Assembly: GCA_040143965.1 (NCBI GenBank)
Contig: JASJQH010007044.1
Coordinates: forward strand, 1 to 23,332
Source of the DNA: Basidiobolus ranarum
Lineage: Eukaryota; Basidiobolomycota; Basidiobolomycetes; Basidiobolales
DNA length: 23,332 nt
Direction of reading: 5' to 3'
How positions within the stretch are numbered: position 1 is the first letter of the stretch; every line of letters starts with the position of its first letter. This document shows, one piece after another, positions 1-10,534 of the stretch. The translations under genes were made by a program, and so were the position numbers. The notes beneath the pieces were generated by a model. The model was not told where the DNA came from, ran no database searches, and saw only the letters and a list, made by a program, of their open reading frames with translations.

Positions 1-888
1 TTTGAAAGGTACTGTGGATCTATACTTAAAATACATATATTCTGGATCAAACTTTGATCTGATGGGATATTCAGATGCAAATTGGGGAAGGGATATTGAA
101 GACAGGAGATCTACAGCAGGATACTTATTTCTTTGCTGTAATGGAGCTATTTCTTGGAATTCAAAGAAACAACCTCCATAGCACTTTCAACAACAGAAGT
201 TGAATATGTGGCTGCCTGTGAAGCAACAGAAGAAGCAATATGGTTAAGAAAACTCTTAACAGATTTAGGTTATTCTCAAAACTCACCAACTACATATTTC
301 AAGACAATAAAAGTTGTATCAAATTAGCTAAAAGTCCCATGTTTCATAATAGAAGCAAACATGTAGATATTAAGCATTACTTCATTAGAAAGACTATAGA
401 GAATAAGTTTATTGACTTAACTTATTGTTCTACAGAAGATATGATTGCTGATATATTAACCAAACCATCAGCTAGACAGAAATTCAAGAAATTTGGACCT
501 TTATTAGGATTAGTTTATATGACTATTTAGTTGAGGGAGAGTGTTGAAATTAGCATTGTCTAAGCACCTATATAGTCATATATAGCTTAGTACTTAGTTA
601 TGTTATAATTTACTAAGATATTATCCATTATTCGCAATTGGAATTTACTTAGAATATTTTTGCCAACTTAGAAGTTCTCAGATATGTAGATTTTTCAGAC
701 TTGTGCTAGAAGCCCCAACTTTACACACATGCTCCTGGGACCTTCCTTAACACATTCTACATGCTAGTTTGCTTACATCTTTACAAAACTATAAATGATC
801 ACTTTCTACTCAATAAATCAATGAGTGAAAACCACCAATTCCTCTAATTCTCCCAACCACTTCCAACAGGCTCCCAAGTACTTTAACA
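1..888 (+). mobile_element. 3' end of a Ty1/copia LTR retrotransposon (RNase H region plus right LTR), broken
   Basis: The element runs in from the left window edge. The stretch up to about 530 encodes the copia-type RNase H end of Pol: recognisable pieces are YSDANWG, the SAGY/STAGY-like block, TTEVEYVA, the QDNKSCIKLAKSP block and, near the end, the ADILTKP motif typical of copia elements. A purine-rich tract (531-541) sits directly before the LTR, as expected of the plus-strand primer. The right LTR is 542-888. The coding part is broken, with perhaps two or three breaks in what is visible, so this copy looks dead; the rest of the element lies outside the window. Two solo LTRs of the same family lie downstream on the other strand. 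Family assignment is secure; age is moderate by eye. Confidence 0.93.
542..888 (+). repeat. Right LTR of the Ty1/copia element
   Basis: About 347 bp, starting TGTTGAAATTAGC and ending ACTTTAACA, so it has the TG...CA ends of copia LTRs. It begins right after the purine tract that follows the Pol region. An AATAAA-like signal lies inside at about 812-817. The two minus-strand solo LTRs at 9886-10224 and 10540-10867 align with it along their whole length, which confirms both ends. Confidence 0.93.
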
Positions 889-912
889 GTTTAGGCAATG
901 CTAATTTTGACA
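889..912 (-). repeat. Tail fragment of an older, inverted LTR of the same family
   Basis: Directly after the right LTR, 24 bases read GTTTAGGCAATGCTAATT followed by TTGACA. This is nearly the reverse complement of the first 24 bases of the LTR at 542-888, and matches the last bases of the minus-strand solo LTRs. The simplest reading is that the element at the left edge inserted near the end of an older LTR that faced the other way. The expected 5-bp duplication would be GTTTA (889-893), which cannot be checked because the left flank is outside the window. Confidence 0.75.
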
Positions 913-941
913 GTATGCAATCTCACAAGCTGTTAGAGATA

Positions 942-1387
942 TTATGATGATTCAAGCCCATTACAGTGCATGAATTTCCAGCTACAAGGGAAACCAAACA
1001 TTGCCTCTGCAGCTCTGATTTTGAATTCAGACATTTTTTTCACCAACATTAGGTAAACTAACATAATATTCATTGGTAATATTGTTTCAAAAGATGCTTT
1101 TAATACATACAATAGTATTCTTGACAGAGCCAGTGAAAACTTGAAAGCAGATGTTGCTATGCAAGCAACAGGGTCCCAAACATCATTACAATGGCAACTA
1201 ATCACCAAGTAAGAAAAATACTTGAAATGTGCTTGGCAAAGCCATTATGCATCTGAGTATCAGGAACTGCCCTCACAACATGGACCCAATCTTGAAGTTT
1301 TATTACCTTAGATAGTGTCATATGCTGCATATAGAATATTGGATCACAGATTCTAGAAATCACGTGGCAATGTTTGGCAATATCCAA
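942..1387 (-). other. Two adjoining unrecognised open stretches, possible decayed gene
   Basis: On the minus strand an open stretch of 61 codons (1387 down to 1202) is followed at once, in another frame, by one of 88 codons (1208 down to 942). The second has a hydrophobic middle section (from about SRILLYVLKASFE to LPMNIMLVYLMLV) that could be one or two membrane segments. Amino-acid use looks protein-like rather than random, and the frame change at the join would fit either a frameshift in a dead gene or a missed intron. No family was recognised. Chance open frames remain quite possible in AT-rich DNA. Confidence 0.2.
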
Positions 1388-2491
1388 TACCCTCCAGCAT
1401 GATTGGTTTAAATTATGTTTACTCCATTACTTTGAGCTAAGGTCTAATAAACTCTTGCCTGATGGAATAAGTCTGGTTTATAAAATAGAGGTTACCTGGG
1501 GCTTTTTATCCCTTTTCCCTTGGATTCAACATTACTAAGTGACATTTTGATCTTGACAAACATTGAGTTAAGATATATTTCTTGTTCCAAGCTGCTTGGG
1601 ATATTCCATTGACAGCAAAATTTTCCATTCTGTTGCAGAATTTGGAGCCATAATAGTGTCAATAGCGCTTGATGCAGCAGCTAGAAGTTGCCATAGTGAT
1701 GTCGGTCATTGCTTTAGAATATATTTCTCGCTAGAATAAGAGCTCAAGTTATTGTAATATACTTTGCCAATAAGCACCAAATGCTAAGCATAATCAGAAT
1801 AGTTAAATGAAATTACTCTAGTTCAATATTTGCACGAGACGCTGAGTCAGCTTAGTCATCATATATGAGCGATCGAGCGTAAACGAGTGGAGTCTCCCTA
1901 TGATGGCAAAACGAAGATCCAAAAGCAGTTGGAAAGATAAATCACTTGCATCAGTGTTTTGCAATTAATTTTTCGCGTCAAATAGTTGTTCATTAGTGCA
2001 CTACTTTTTTGAACCGACATTAGCGGAATAGTAAAAGCCAGTCAGTAGGCATTGGGCTAGATTTAGCTAGTAAAACTAATGCGCCGACAATACCTCTTTT
2101 AACATGCACATTTCGAATTCCAGCGTCTAGTTACCTATTATTGCACGAATATTTCGGTATTTCATACTTGCTTTTGACTTCCCAATCCAATAACCTTGAA
2201 GCTGTATTAACAGCATACACCCTGACACTCTTATAATGCATGCATGATCATCAAAATAGCTTAGAGTTTATTTAATTTAGTCGTTGACACCCACCGACAT
2301 ATTAATATAGAATTCCCCAGACAGGCCCGAATTGATTAGTACTATAAAAGCAGCCACACTTGATTGGTTGATGTTTCCACTTAGGGTCTCGGATACGAAT
2401 GAGCTAGATTGGTGTGATATATAAGCAGTCTCTCAAACCCCACATGATCCGAGAGATGATTTGATTTAATCTTCGATTCAGCGCGCATAAT

Positions 2492-2644
2492 ATGGGGGTA
2501 GATTCGCCTGGTAAAGGTAGTAATGAGTCAGTGATCGCTTGTGCATCTATTGCATTTAATACTGGTTGCGCCTATGTAGCTGAATTGGGTATATTCAAGC
2601 GAAAATCGATTAATGGTCTTGATCGAGTATATGAGACATTCTGA
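2492..2644 (+). other. Short open frame behind TATA-like sequences, unrecognised
   Basis: A 50-codon frame opens with ATGGGGGTAGATTCG and ends at a TGA. It contains stretches such as ESVIACASIAFNTGCAYVAE that look protein-like. A TATA-like CTATAAAAG lies about 150 bases upstream (around 2341) and another, TATATAAG, around 2419. A possible donor GTAGTAATG early in the frame leaves room for a spliced version. It could be a first exon, a gene relic or chance; nothing was recognised. Confidence 0.15.
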
Positions 2645-3695
2645 TTGTCAACTGTAACCTGGGGCTATGACTAGGAAAAGATTCTCAGGATTGACCAAAG
2701 TAACTACATATCAAGTTTCAGATATTAACACCCAGAGGGCATATTTGTTTTGGTAAGCAGAGGCACCTGAAGCCAGAGTATAGGCTCTATGCCATACAGA
2801 GTGTTTTGTTTCTTCCCAGGTTGCAGCTTTAAGAGTGATCATGTGAAACCGAACTATACAGTATCAAGAGAATTCAAATATGGGTGCTTTGTGTCATGTT
2901 AAACGAGATACGCTTTCGTATGTGGGTGAGTCGGGAGTCAATCGCACTCGATTCGTATCATGCGTATTCATTCAAACACTTTTTATCCGTATCTTTGTTA
3001 GAGACGTACAACGGCTTATGAAAAGCTAAATGTACATGCAGCATACTTTGTTCCGAGGTTCACCCCATCCGACCTCTCTTTCTTAGTAACTTTTCTGGTG
3101 ATTATAAATGGCCTTTCCAGTGTGTGAATTTCCACCGGATAGAATTCCTGAAGCTTTGGAAGGTTCTTATGTTTCGAAATGATTCTAACCATTGTTTCTT
3201 GGATAGTCCGTTTTACAATCTACCAAACAGTCAATACTGGGTAATTTCCATTCTTAGACCATGCGGAGAGCAAAAGTGGAACTGTAATTGATCACAAACC
3301 TCACACTTGAGCCAATCTCTTAACCAGATCTGTGGCAATCATGCTTCGTATACTGGCTGCTTATCCCTCCAATCACTCAGCTATCCGAGTTTAGTGTGGT
3401 ATGCATGACAGAAGTAATATGAAGGTGATCACACGTGGTTTGTTTGGCTAAATTATGGTGATCTAAGTATCACAGTTCACACAGCGTTACACTCCATTCT
3501 TTATCGAAAACATTGATATAACATTTACAGGATCTTGGCACCATTTTCCTTTTTTCTTCCTCACGCTCATAAAAGGTAAGAGAGGACAAGAAACCTCCAA
3601 GATCAAGGATAAATCTTCACACTATTTAATACCAGCGTCTTACTCACATTGTTCTCTTGCAGCGATAGTTCTTTATCTTTCCTTCACTATTTCTC

Positions 3696-6385
3696 ATGTT
3701 TAACTTTTCGTCCTTTTTATTATCTTCTGCTGTACTAATTTTGAGTGTATATACTGATTACTCATTGGCCTATCCTAAATCCAGCAACTTTGCCTTGTCT
3801 AATGTCCTCAACTTGGTAGACAATGTCTCTAGTACTGATAGCAGTACTGCACAGCCTCTCACTTATTTTCATCAAAATTGGGAGGCCAAATATATTGTTA
3901 TATCGTATTTGGTATCGGTATTGGGGGCTCAAACGGCCCTCGAATTAATCAATCGTCGAACCGGATCCACTGGATTACACAACTGGCTTCTGCTAATAGG
4001 AGCTTCTTTAGCTATGGGCGGTGTAGGTATTTTCAGTATGCACTTTATTGGGATGGTTGCCTTGAATCTTCATCACCCTTTTGAAAAAACCTCCAAAATG
4101 TATCCAATTGCTTATCAGTTCGGATTCACCTTTTTATCCATTTGCTCCAGTTGGATCGGTGTCGGTTTAGCATTTTATTTTGTTGGAACTTCAGAACGCG
4201 TAATTCCTTCTCGAATTGTAGCCAGTGGCCTTTTCGCTGCTGCTGGTATTTGTACTATGCACTATATCGCTATTGTTTCGATGAATACTCACGTGGTGTA
4301 CTCGCCTCTAATCGTCGCCGCTTCGGTTGCAATCGCCATCGTAGCAGCGTGTGCCTCTTTGTTCATTTTTTTCACACTACGCTCCAAGTGGAAGGCTGCA
4401 TGGTGGAAACGAACCATTTGTGCTATGATTATGGCTGTGGCTGTGTGCGGGATGCATTATACTGGTAAGTTAGCCTATCCCAATTATTCGTGTTTTCACT
4501 ATCATTTCGATTTGCCATAGTATCTCAACAATATTCTCTCGGCGAACTATAATTAGGAATGGCCGCTGTCAATTACAAAATACAAATGGATGATATGGGG
4601 CCCAGCATGGACAATCACTTACTAAAAGGGCCTTCTGTATCTACTAATCTCCTCGTCACTCTAGTGGCTTGTATTTCCAGCGTAGTCTGCGTCTTTCTTA
4701 TAGCTTACTCCTATTTTCGCTATCGAGCACAGGCCCGTGAACTTTCAAAGCGTACCAAAATAACCCTTGCTGTGTTCTATGTGGATGACGAGGGAGCGTT
4801 GTTGGTGAACAGTGATGGATTTGTTCCTACTGAAGAAATCGTCTCCGAGTACCAGTACCGCATCAATGAGTTCGAATTCCATGTGTCTCATTCTACATTC
4901 CTTTGGGCTTACCGAGCTATGAGGACGCTGTTTGTCAGCTCAGAGGGTAGTGTTATCAATCGAGTGCTCAATCTTGATGGCTTCACCGCGGAGTACGATA
5001 CCATTATGTCGGAAAAATCAGGCAAAGAGTTTGAAGTGAATAGATTTGACGAGAGACGTAACGAGCACAATTTCCAAGTGAAATTCCTGAATAGTGTCAG
5101 TAGCCTCTCTAAAACTCTGAAGATATCCCCCACTGAACTAGGTATGTTATATGATCGGCCTATTTACCCTGATACTCTCCATACCGTAACACGCTCAAGT
5201 GAATTGAGCAACGGTAGTGGTAGCGAAGGGGTTGTCCTTTGCGTGGTACGCCACATTTCAAATGATAAGGTTCATCACGAAAGTCATTTCCCCAGTCTGA
5301 GTTATCGTTGGGTTCAGCCAAACCTCATTGCTGGTCGTCTGAGAAAGCAGACAGGAATCAATGCGAGTGAATTGGATCGAATGACCAAGGATATTAAACA
5401 ATATATTCGACACACAGTTCACGAGCAATATCCAACACATAGTCATCATGCCTCTGTACTTGTTGTTCGAACTAGCTTAAGTGGATTTCAGATCTTGGTA
5501 CCCAGTGATCGTCGTGCTACTATACCTACCGTGGATATACCAATCGGAATGAGTTACGAAAGTATCAATGAATTTTGTAAACAGTATTCGAATGCCGGTG
5601 CTATGATAGAAGAACACCAGCAGACCAGTATGCCAGGTTCGAAACCAGAATCGGATGCATTTATTAGTTCACTTCGCAACCTCTTTCCGGCGAATGATTA
5701 CATAGGGCATCATCCGTATCTTGATAAAGTGATAATTCAAGAAACACCCTTCCAAATACCAACATCGTCCGAGCAACGTGCACGATTTTCATCCGATTCT
5801 ACAATATCTTCGGAGCCTCGAAGTGGTGATTCTTCTGTGACGGTAACAGGCCAAATGCCTATATCATCTCTATGTTCCACCATCATATTTTATCACATTT
5901 TTAGTGCTACTGAAGTCATAGCCCAGCCACCAATAGGTTATGAGTTCATTGATTTAAAACTCTTTGAGTTGATGAACGCGTTTTATGTATGGCCCGTAGA
6001 AGCTGTTGCCCATTTCTCACGACTGGTTGAACTAGAGTTCATATCGGCACTTTCCGGCAAACGTCGGTATAGTAGCATGGATAGTCAAGAAATTACTGCC
6101 ATCACGCAATTCGAAACTGAACCAGATCTACTATTAAGGAACTCTGTATTCGAAGAAGAATCCGACAAATTTTCTACGTTAAACTCGTGGTTTTCACGTT
6201 TACCAAGTGTAAAGAGTGATACAAAGAATTCATATCCTCTCACTGATAAAACACTGGTCAACATGCATGAGAGGTCGTGGAATACTAAGCGGTGGTTACC
6301 AAAATATCTTGTATCTTCAAACTCAACAAATGTGGACTCCAAACGTCCAGACTCCGCGACTTTCTCCATCACTGAAAGAGGCTGA
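3696..6385 (+). CDS. MHYT-domain membrane protein, putative signalling protein (two exons)
   Basis: Exons 3696-4464 and 4557-6385, joined across a 92-nt intron (GTAAGT...AATTAG), give 865 residues. Splicing is supported because it completes the third conserved MHYT motif across the junction. Residues 1-25 look like a signal sequence. The MHYT repeats show MHFIGM (115-120), MHYIAI (188-193) and MHYTGM (253-258). Hydrophobic segments near 64-83, 96-117, 143-163, 170-190, 203-226, 238-252 and 288-310 suggest seven membrane spans. The remaining 550 residues are predicted soluble and include a conserved-looking part that starts ITLAVFYVDDEGALLV, resembling the C-terminal half of fungal MHYT proteins. 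In bacteria MHYT domains were proposed to bind copper and sense O2, CO or NO; a sensor role here is inference. No kinase, GGDEF or EAL domain was seen. A relic of a paralogue lies near 8757-8960. Confidence 0.92.
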
Positions 6386-6674
6386 GTAATAGATTCGATC
6401 CTTATGAATAGCTACTGTGGATCAGTTAGCATTATTATCAAGTTCATTGAGGATCCACGCCTAGGTGTATGTTGGCACAATCTCGCAGTAACTGTACCGT
6501 TGTACATATCCTCAACTATAAACACTTTTTAAGCCGGTAAATCAGCCTATTTTGGCTATATAGATAACACTTGAGCGTCCATTTGGAGGAATATATCGTA
6601 AATCCGATGAGTATTATCACTAAATTGCTAGAGGGAGGAAGAGCCCTATTGAACCCCAGATGAATTCAAATATA

Positions 6675-6680
6675 AATAAA
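6675..6680 (+). terminator. Possible poly(A) signal of the MHYT gene
   Basis: An AATAAA hexamer in an A-rich context lies about 290 bases after the MHYT stop codon. Position and sequence fit a cleavage/polyadenylation signal, but such hexamers are common in AT-rich DNA. Confidence 0.35.
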
Positions 6681-7560
6681 AAAATATCCATGAACACAAA
6701 AAAGGCGTAACCTGTCACAATTTCTTTTGCCTATTCTTGCGTAACTATGTGGCATCGGAGGGACTATATATATACATGCCATTTCAGAAATACTGCTAAT
6801 TGTCAAGGAAGCCACAGTAGTTGGAAAGCGAAAAGACACAAAGGATCATGTCCCGAAGAAGCAAAATGCGAAATCTGTTTAAGCCGAAGAAATATCAGTA
6901 GTGTCATTTTTACTTTATAGTAAGAAGCGATGTCGTATGCCTACTTGCACAATGGCCTACGTAATCAATCGGATGACTAAAACTAATCCAAGATATATGT
7001 TAAGATAGGATCCAGTCATAGGAAGTGGATCCTTGGCAAGTTTTATGAGTCATTTTCGTACATGTAATTGGTTAAAACTCGAATTCAAACGCCTATTGAG
7101 AATACATGAGCACCAAAGCTAAAGTGTAGTCACGGTATTCATTACGGTACCACCTAGAAGTGACATGTCAAAGTTGACATCTTTAACATTAGCACAAAAC
7201 CCTCTCTTGTAGTTGATCATACATATGTTCATTCAGCACGATGCACCAAGGATTGCAATGCACACAGCCTGGGGATTGTATCATACTAGCAGCCTTGTTG
7301 CTTCACTGAGCTAGACAAATACTTAACAAATTTGATATATACGCTTCCATATTGCTTATCACTCGAAAGCAGCCAATAGCTACATTGTCACTTTTCTGCT
7401 CTTACGCAACGAAGCTTGTCCATTCTCTTTTGCTCTCGTTCATCACCCGATGTATTCCAGAGATCCTTGTACACACTCGAATCATACCCCAGTTGGGAAT
7501 CAAGAGATTATCGGCATGGTTAATATCTTTGACAGATAGACCACTAGTAAGCAAGCGATA

Positions 7561-7983
7561 TTACTACGTGTCGTATCCACGCGAGCATCAAGGTCTATGG
7601 CTGCTGCTAATGGTTTGGAGGTATTGGAAGAGTATCCAGATCAGGTCATATTATCCGATTTAGATATACTCAACAGCAAATGGGAAATTACAGCCAAAAT
7701 AGATCTACTGCACATGTTCAGATTATCGGAAATATCAATATATGAGACATGTAATCCTTCACCCCTACAGCCAGCGCAATTGTTGCTTCTCATAGGTGGA
7801 TGTATGATTATATATACTGGTTTTCTTTGGTCAGTCAAGCTACATCCAAGCCCATCACGTTGGAAGCTCAGTTGGGAATCTAGATTGACTTTGTGCATGT
7901 TGAAACATGGTGCAAACATCCATCAGTTTAAACGATTGCAACTGATGGAGAACGGAATTTATGGAGTATTCAAGAAAGATTAG
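7561..7983 (+). pseudogene. Unrecognised open stretch, possible relic of a protein gene
   Basis: The frame is open from about 7540 to a TAG at 7981-7983; the first ATG is at 7597, giving 128 codons. The first half (for example VLEEYPDQVILSDLDILNSK) has balanced, protein-like composition with charged and hydrophobic residues. The upstream part of the same frame is closed by a stop near 7537, and a different frame is open across 7352-7663, as in a decayed gene. A hydrophobic segment (LLLLIGGCMIIYTGFLW) follows in the second half. No family was recognised. It lies about 800 bases before the MHYT relic, but no resemblance to the MHYT protein was found. Confidence 0.25.
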
Positions 7984-8756
7984 TTCAGAGTTCGGCATTG
8001 TCTGGGAAAATAGGGATGTTTTCAAAGTTACAATAGACGATGCAGACCAATGTGAGATTCATTAATTGCTTACTCAATTTGCTATCCATCCCGTCCCTTC
8101 TTAGTAATATGTACAGTACTGCGACCTCATGCGAGAATGTACCAGCGCCTAATGGATTGCACTCTACCAGATTCAACCAAGCAGCCTGTAGGTGATATTT
8201 GTAATTCCCATTCTGGATCTACTCTATAATGATAGTAGCCGCGAATCGATCGAGAAGTTGGCACAAGCCAATCTCTAATGCAGTTTAGCAACTAAATGAA
8301 ATACAGACTAAGTTGTCCAATTATCTCGATGCCCCAATCTGGCTCGCAGAAAGATATGTGCCAATACGGTTAGTACAAATCACTCAGCCAGTGGGCGGTA
8401 CTACAATACTAGAGAGCATACATGGTGAGTTGTAAAATTGAAAGACCCCAAATAATAGCATCTAACTCCCGAATAAGCGTGGCGCTCATCCAGTAGTAGT
8501 GGGCTTCTTCTCTACTGTACGTATGGCACTCGTTCTCTGACGATAATGGATTCCATGATCCGTGTATTGCTCAGATCGCCCCTCTTGTTGTTTTGATTAT
8601 CGGTTATTGCCCTATTTGTAAGATGTTGTTCTCATTCGCCATCCTGGGTCCAATTAACTCATTTTGCTGTCTTAACGAATGATGTTACAACATCAGTGAT
8701 CCATCATCGTGACCTTGCTCTTATCAAGAGCAAAGTGCTAACACACCGTTCTTTGC

Positions 8757-8960
8757 ACTTGTCTGTATTAGGAACTGTAGCGACCTGAATTAATTCGCCA
8801 TCTATCCGGCTATTAGATTGCACAACTAACTTCTACTAATAGGAGCTTCCTTGATTTTGGCTGGTGTAAGCCTCTTCAGTATACACTCCATCGGGAAGGT
8901 TGCGTTCTATCTTGTCGGATGATTTACCGAGCCTCCAATATTCATCCGATAGTGTCGATA
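8757..8960 (+). pseudogene. Relic of an MHYT-domain paralogue
   Basis: The stretch 8818-8851 matches 3975-4008 of the intact MHYT gene at 29 of 34 positions, the five differences all being transitions. The likeness continues through 8902 and encodes a decayed version of the first MHYT repeat: LLLIGAS, then FSIHSIG against FSMHFIG. Weaker similarity reaches back to about 8757 and forward to about 8960. An in-frame stop replaces the Trp codon of HNW, and small gaps are needed for alignment, so this copy is dead. The intact gene lies 4.8 kb upstream in the same direction, which suggests an old local tandem duplication; an insertion from elsewhere is also possible. The ends are approximate. Confidence 0.72.
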
Positions 8961-9880
8961 TATCCTAGCCAAGTTGAGCTGGATTAACTTAACAGAGTGT
9001 AGACAGTCTGACCAGTTGGAGCCTGAAATTGAATGTATACATTTGTTTTCATGGTATCTTCTTTTCAGTAGATGTTTAATTGAGCTCTAGTTTGTTTCTT
9101 GGCAAAGTGTGATTGAGTGCTAACATTCCAAATACCGGTATTTTCCTAATCACATACTCATTTCTTATTTGTGCTCTTCATGACTTCATATGTGTGTTTT
9201 ATTCGTAATGCCCTTCAATTGATATGTATCTCTGAACCATCATTTTCTGGTGCTATTTGGAGCATATGGGTTACAGATTCCTTCTTTTAGTTAGCAATGT
9301 TTCAATTAGTATTTTCTATGCACCTTTTTATCTTCACGCTATCATGCGGTCACTACAGTTGCATGAGAATATCGAACTTAGTTGGGTCCACAGTAAAATC
9401 AAGATACCATGAAAATTTGTATGATGAATTACAAGTCATACTATATACAGTTGATTCTTACGATTATGATTTGTTGTTTTTGCCTTCACAAGTGTGAAAA
9501 ACTTCTGCAGTACGCTTTTCTTGGGAGGTGAATGGTTATACTTAGGGTTACTTTACCATCTTTATCATGTATGTTATCCCTAGTTCTATACACTCAACCA
9601 TATATATCGGATCCAAGTTATTTAATATTGAATAGTTAGTAGTCGGTTCATGATTGAAACAGGTATACAAGATACAAGAAAAATTTGTCAAACATATCCA
9701 ATATGTGATGATTTTCACTTTTCAGATATTAACTAAATAAATAGAAACTATGCTAAATAAGATGTATGAATAGCTAGGTGCTTACCACTAATGCTTCAAC
9801 ACAAATAAGCCCAGAATGCTTACCCATTTATGTGGAATCCTAGCAACTAATCATTATAACTCAGGTTGAATATAGTAGTA
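8961..9880. other. Gene-free AT-rich stretch
   Basis: About 0.9 kb in which only a 66-codon plus-strand frame (9297-9497) stands out; it shows no recognised motif and its composition looks like chance. A possible LTR relic at 9772-9803 is listed separately. Confidence 0.5.
9772..9803 (-). repeat. Possible end of a related but more diverged copia-type LTR
   Basis: On the minus strand this reads TGTTGAAGCATTAGTGG then TAAGCACCTAGC, close to the first 30 bases of the LTR at 542-888 (TGTTGAAATTAGCATTG then TCTAAGCACCTA). It may be the start of an LTR of a sister subfamily lying on the minus strand. The other end could not be placed and no target-site duplication was found. Confidence 0.4.
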
Positions 9881-10229
9881 CTATCTGTTAAAGTATTTGG
9901 GAGCCTGTTGGAAGTGGTTTGGAGAATTAGAGAAATTGGTGGTTTTCACTTGTTGATTTATTGACTATTCAATTAACATTAATAGTTTTGTCAAGATGTA
10001 AGCAAACTAGCATGTAGAATGTGTTAAGGAAGGTCCCAGGAACATGTGTGCAAAGTTTGAGGCTTCTTTGAAGAATTTATATATCTGAGAACTTCTAAGT
10101 TGGTGTCAATATTCTAAGTAAATTCCAATTGTGAATAATGGAAAATATCTTAGTGAATTATAAGATAACTAAGTACTAAGCTATATATGACTATATCGGT
10201 GTTTAGGCAATCCTAATTTCAACACTATC
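9881..10229 (-). mobile_element. Solo LTR of the Ty1/copia family, with target-site duplication
   Basis: The LTR is 9886-10224 (339 bp). On the plus strand it begins TGTTAAAGTATTTGGG and ends CCTAATTTCAACA, the reverse complement of the LTR at 542-888, which it matches along its length. It is flanked by a perfect 5-bp repeat, CTATC, at 9881-9885 and 10225-10229. No internal region is attached, so this is a solo LTR left by recombination between the two LTRs of a full element. The intact duplication and close similarity suggest a fairly recent insertion. Confidence 0.92.
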
Positions 10230-10534
10230 AAAACATGATGTATTCAACTCAATTTTAGCATGAGTTGTGTTAGACCCAAAAACATATGAAACTATTGCCA
10301 GGACTGGATATAACCCTGTTACTATAAGAACCAAGCATTCTTTTCATTGGACAAGCTTGTGGTTTGAAAGCAAATATTTGAGAAATGGATATATTGTGAG
10401 TTTGAGGGATATTTATTAACTGACCAGTTATAATGTATTTATACTTTTTGGTGGAAATACAGAAAATCAGCCATGAGATTGTGTTCTGTGAGAGTAAAAT
10501 GAGTCATACTTATATTTATTTGCCAGACTTCAAA
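10230..10534. other. Spacer between two solo LTRs
   Basis: About 300 bases with no open frame of note and no likeness to a copia internal region. It is therefore not the body of a single element bounded by the two LTRs; the differing target-site duplications agree. Confidence 0.6.

Larger units (their letters stand above)
913..3695. other. Gene-poor region without a confident gene
   Basis: About 2.8 kb with stops in all frames at short intervals. The only open stretches of note are two adjoining minus-strand ones at 942-1387 and a 50-codon one at 2492-2644, both listed separately. No tRNA, rRNA or repeat array was recognised. The last few hundred bases before 3696 presumably hold the promoter of the MHYT gene, but no element there can be named with confidence. 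Confidence 0.6.
6386..8756. other. Mostly featureless, decayed DNA downstream of the MHYT gene
   Basis: About 2.4 kb without a supportable gene. The first 300 bases should be the 3' UTR and flank of the MHYT gene, with a possible poly(A) signal at 6675. A short perfect inverted repeat, TGTCAA-AG-TTGACA, lies near 7170. The open stretch at 7561-7983 is listed separately. Around 8300-8430 another protein-like stretch appears (for example LAERYVPIRLVQIT), again unrecognised and soon closed by stops. Confidence 0.5.

Noticed and set aside
3878-4468. Frames of 68 and 108 codons inside MHYT exon 1
   Set aside because: Shadow frames of a strongly supported coding exon, without motifs of their own.
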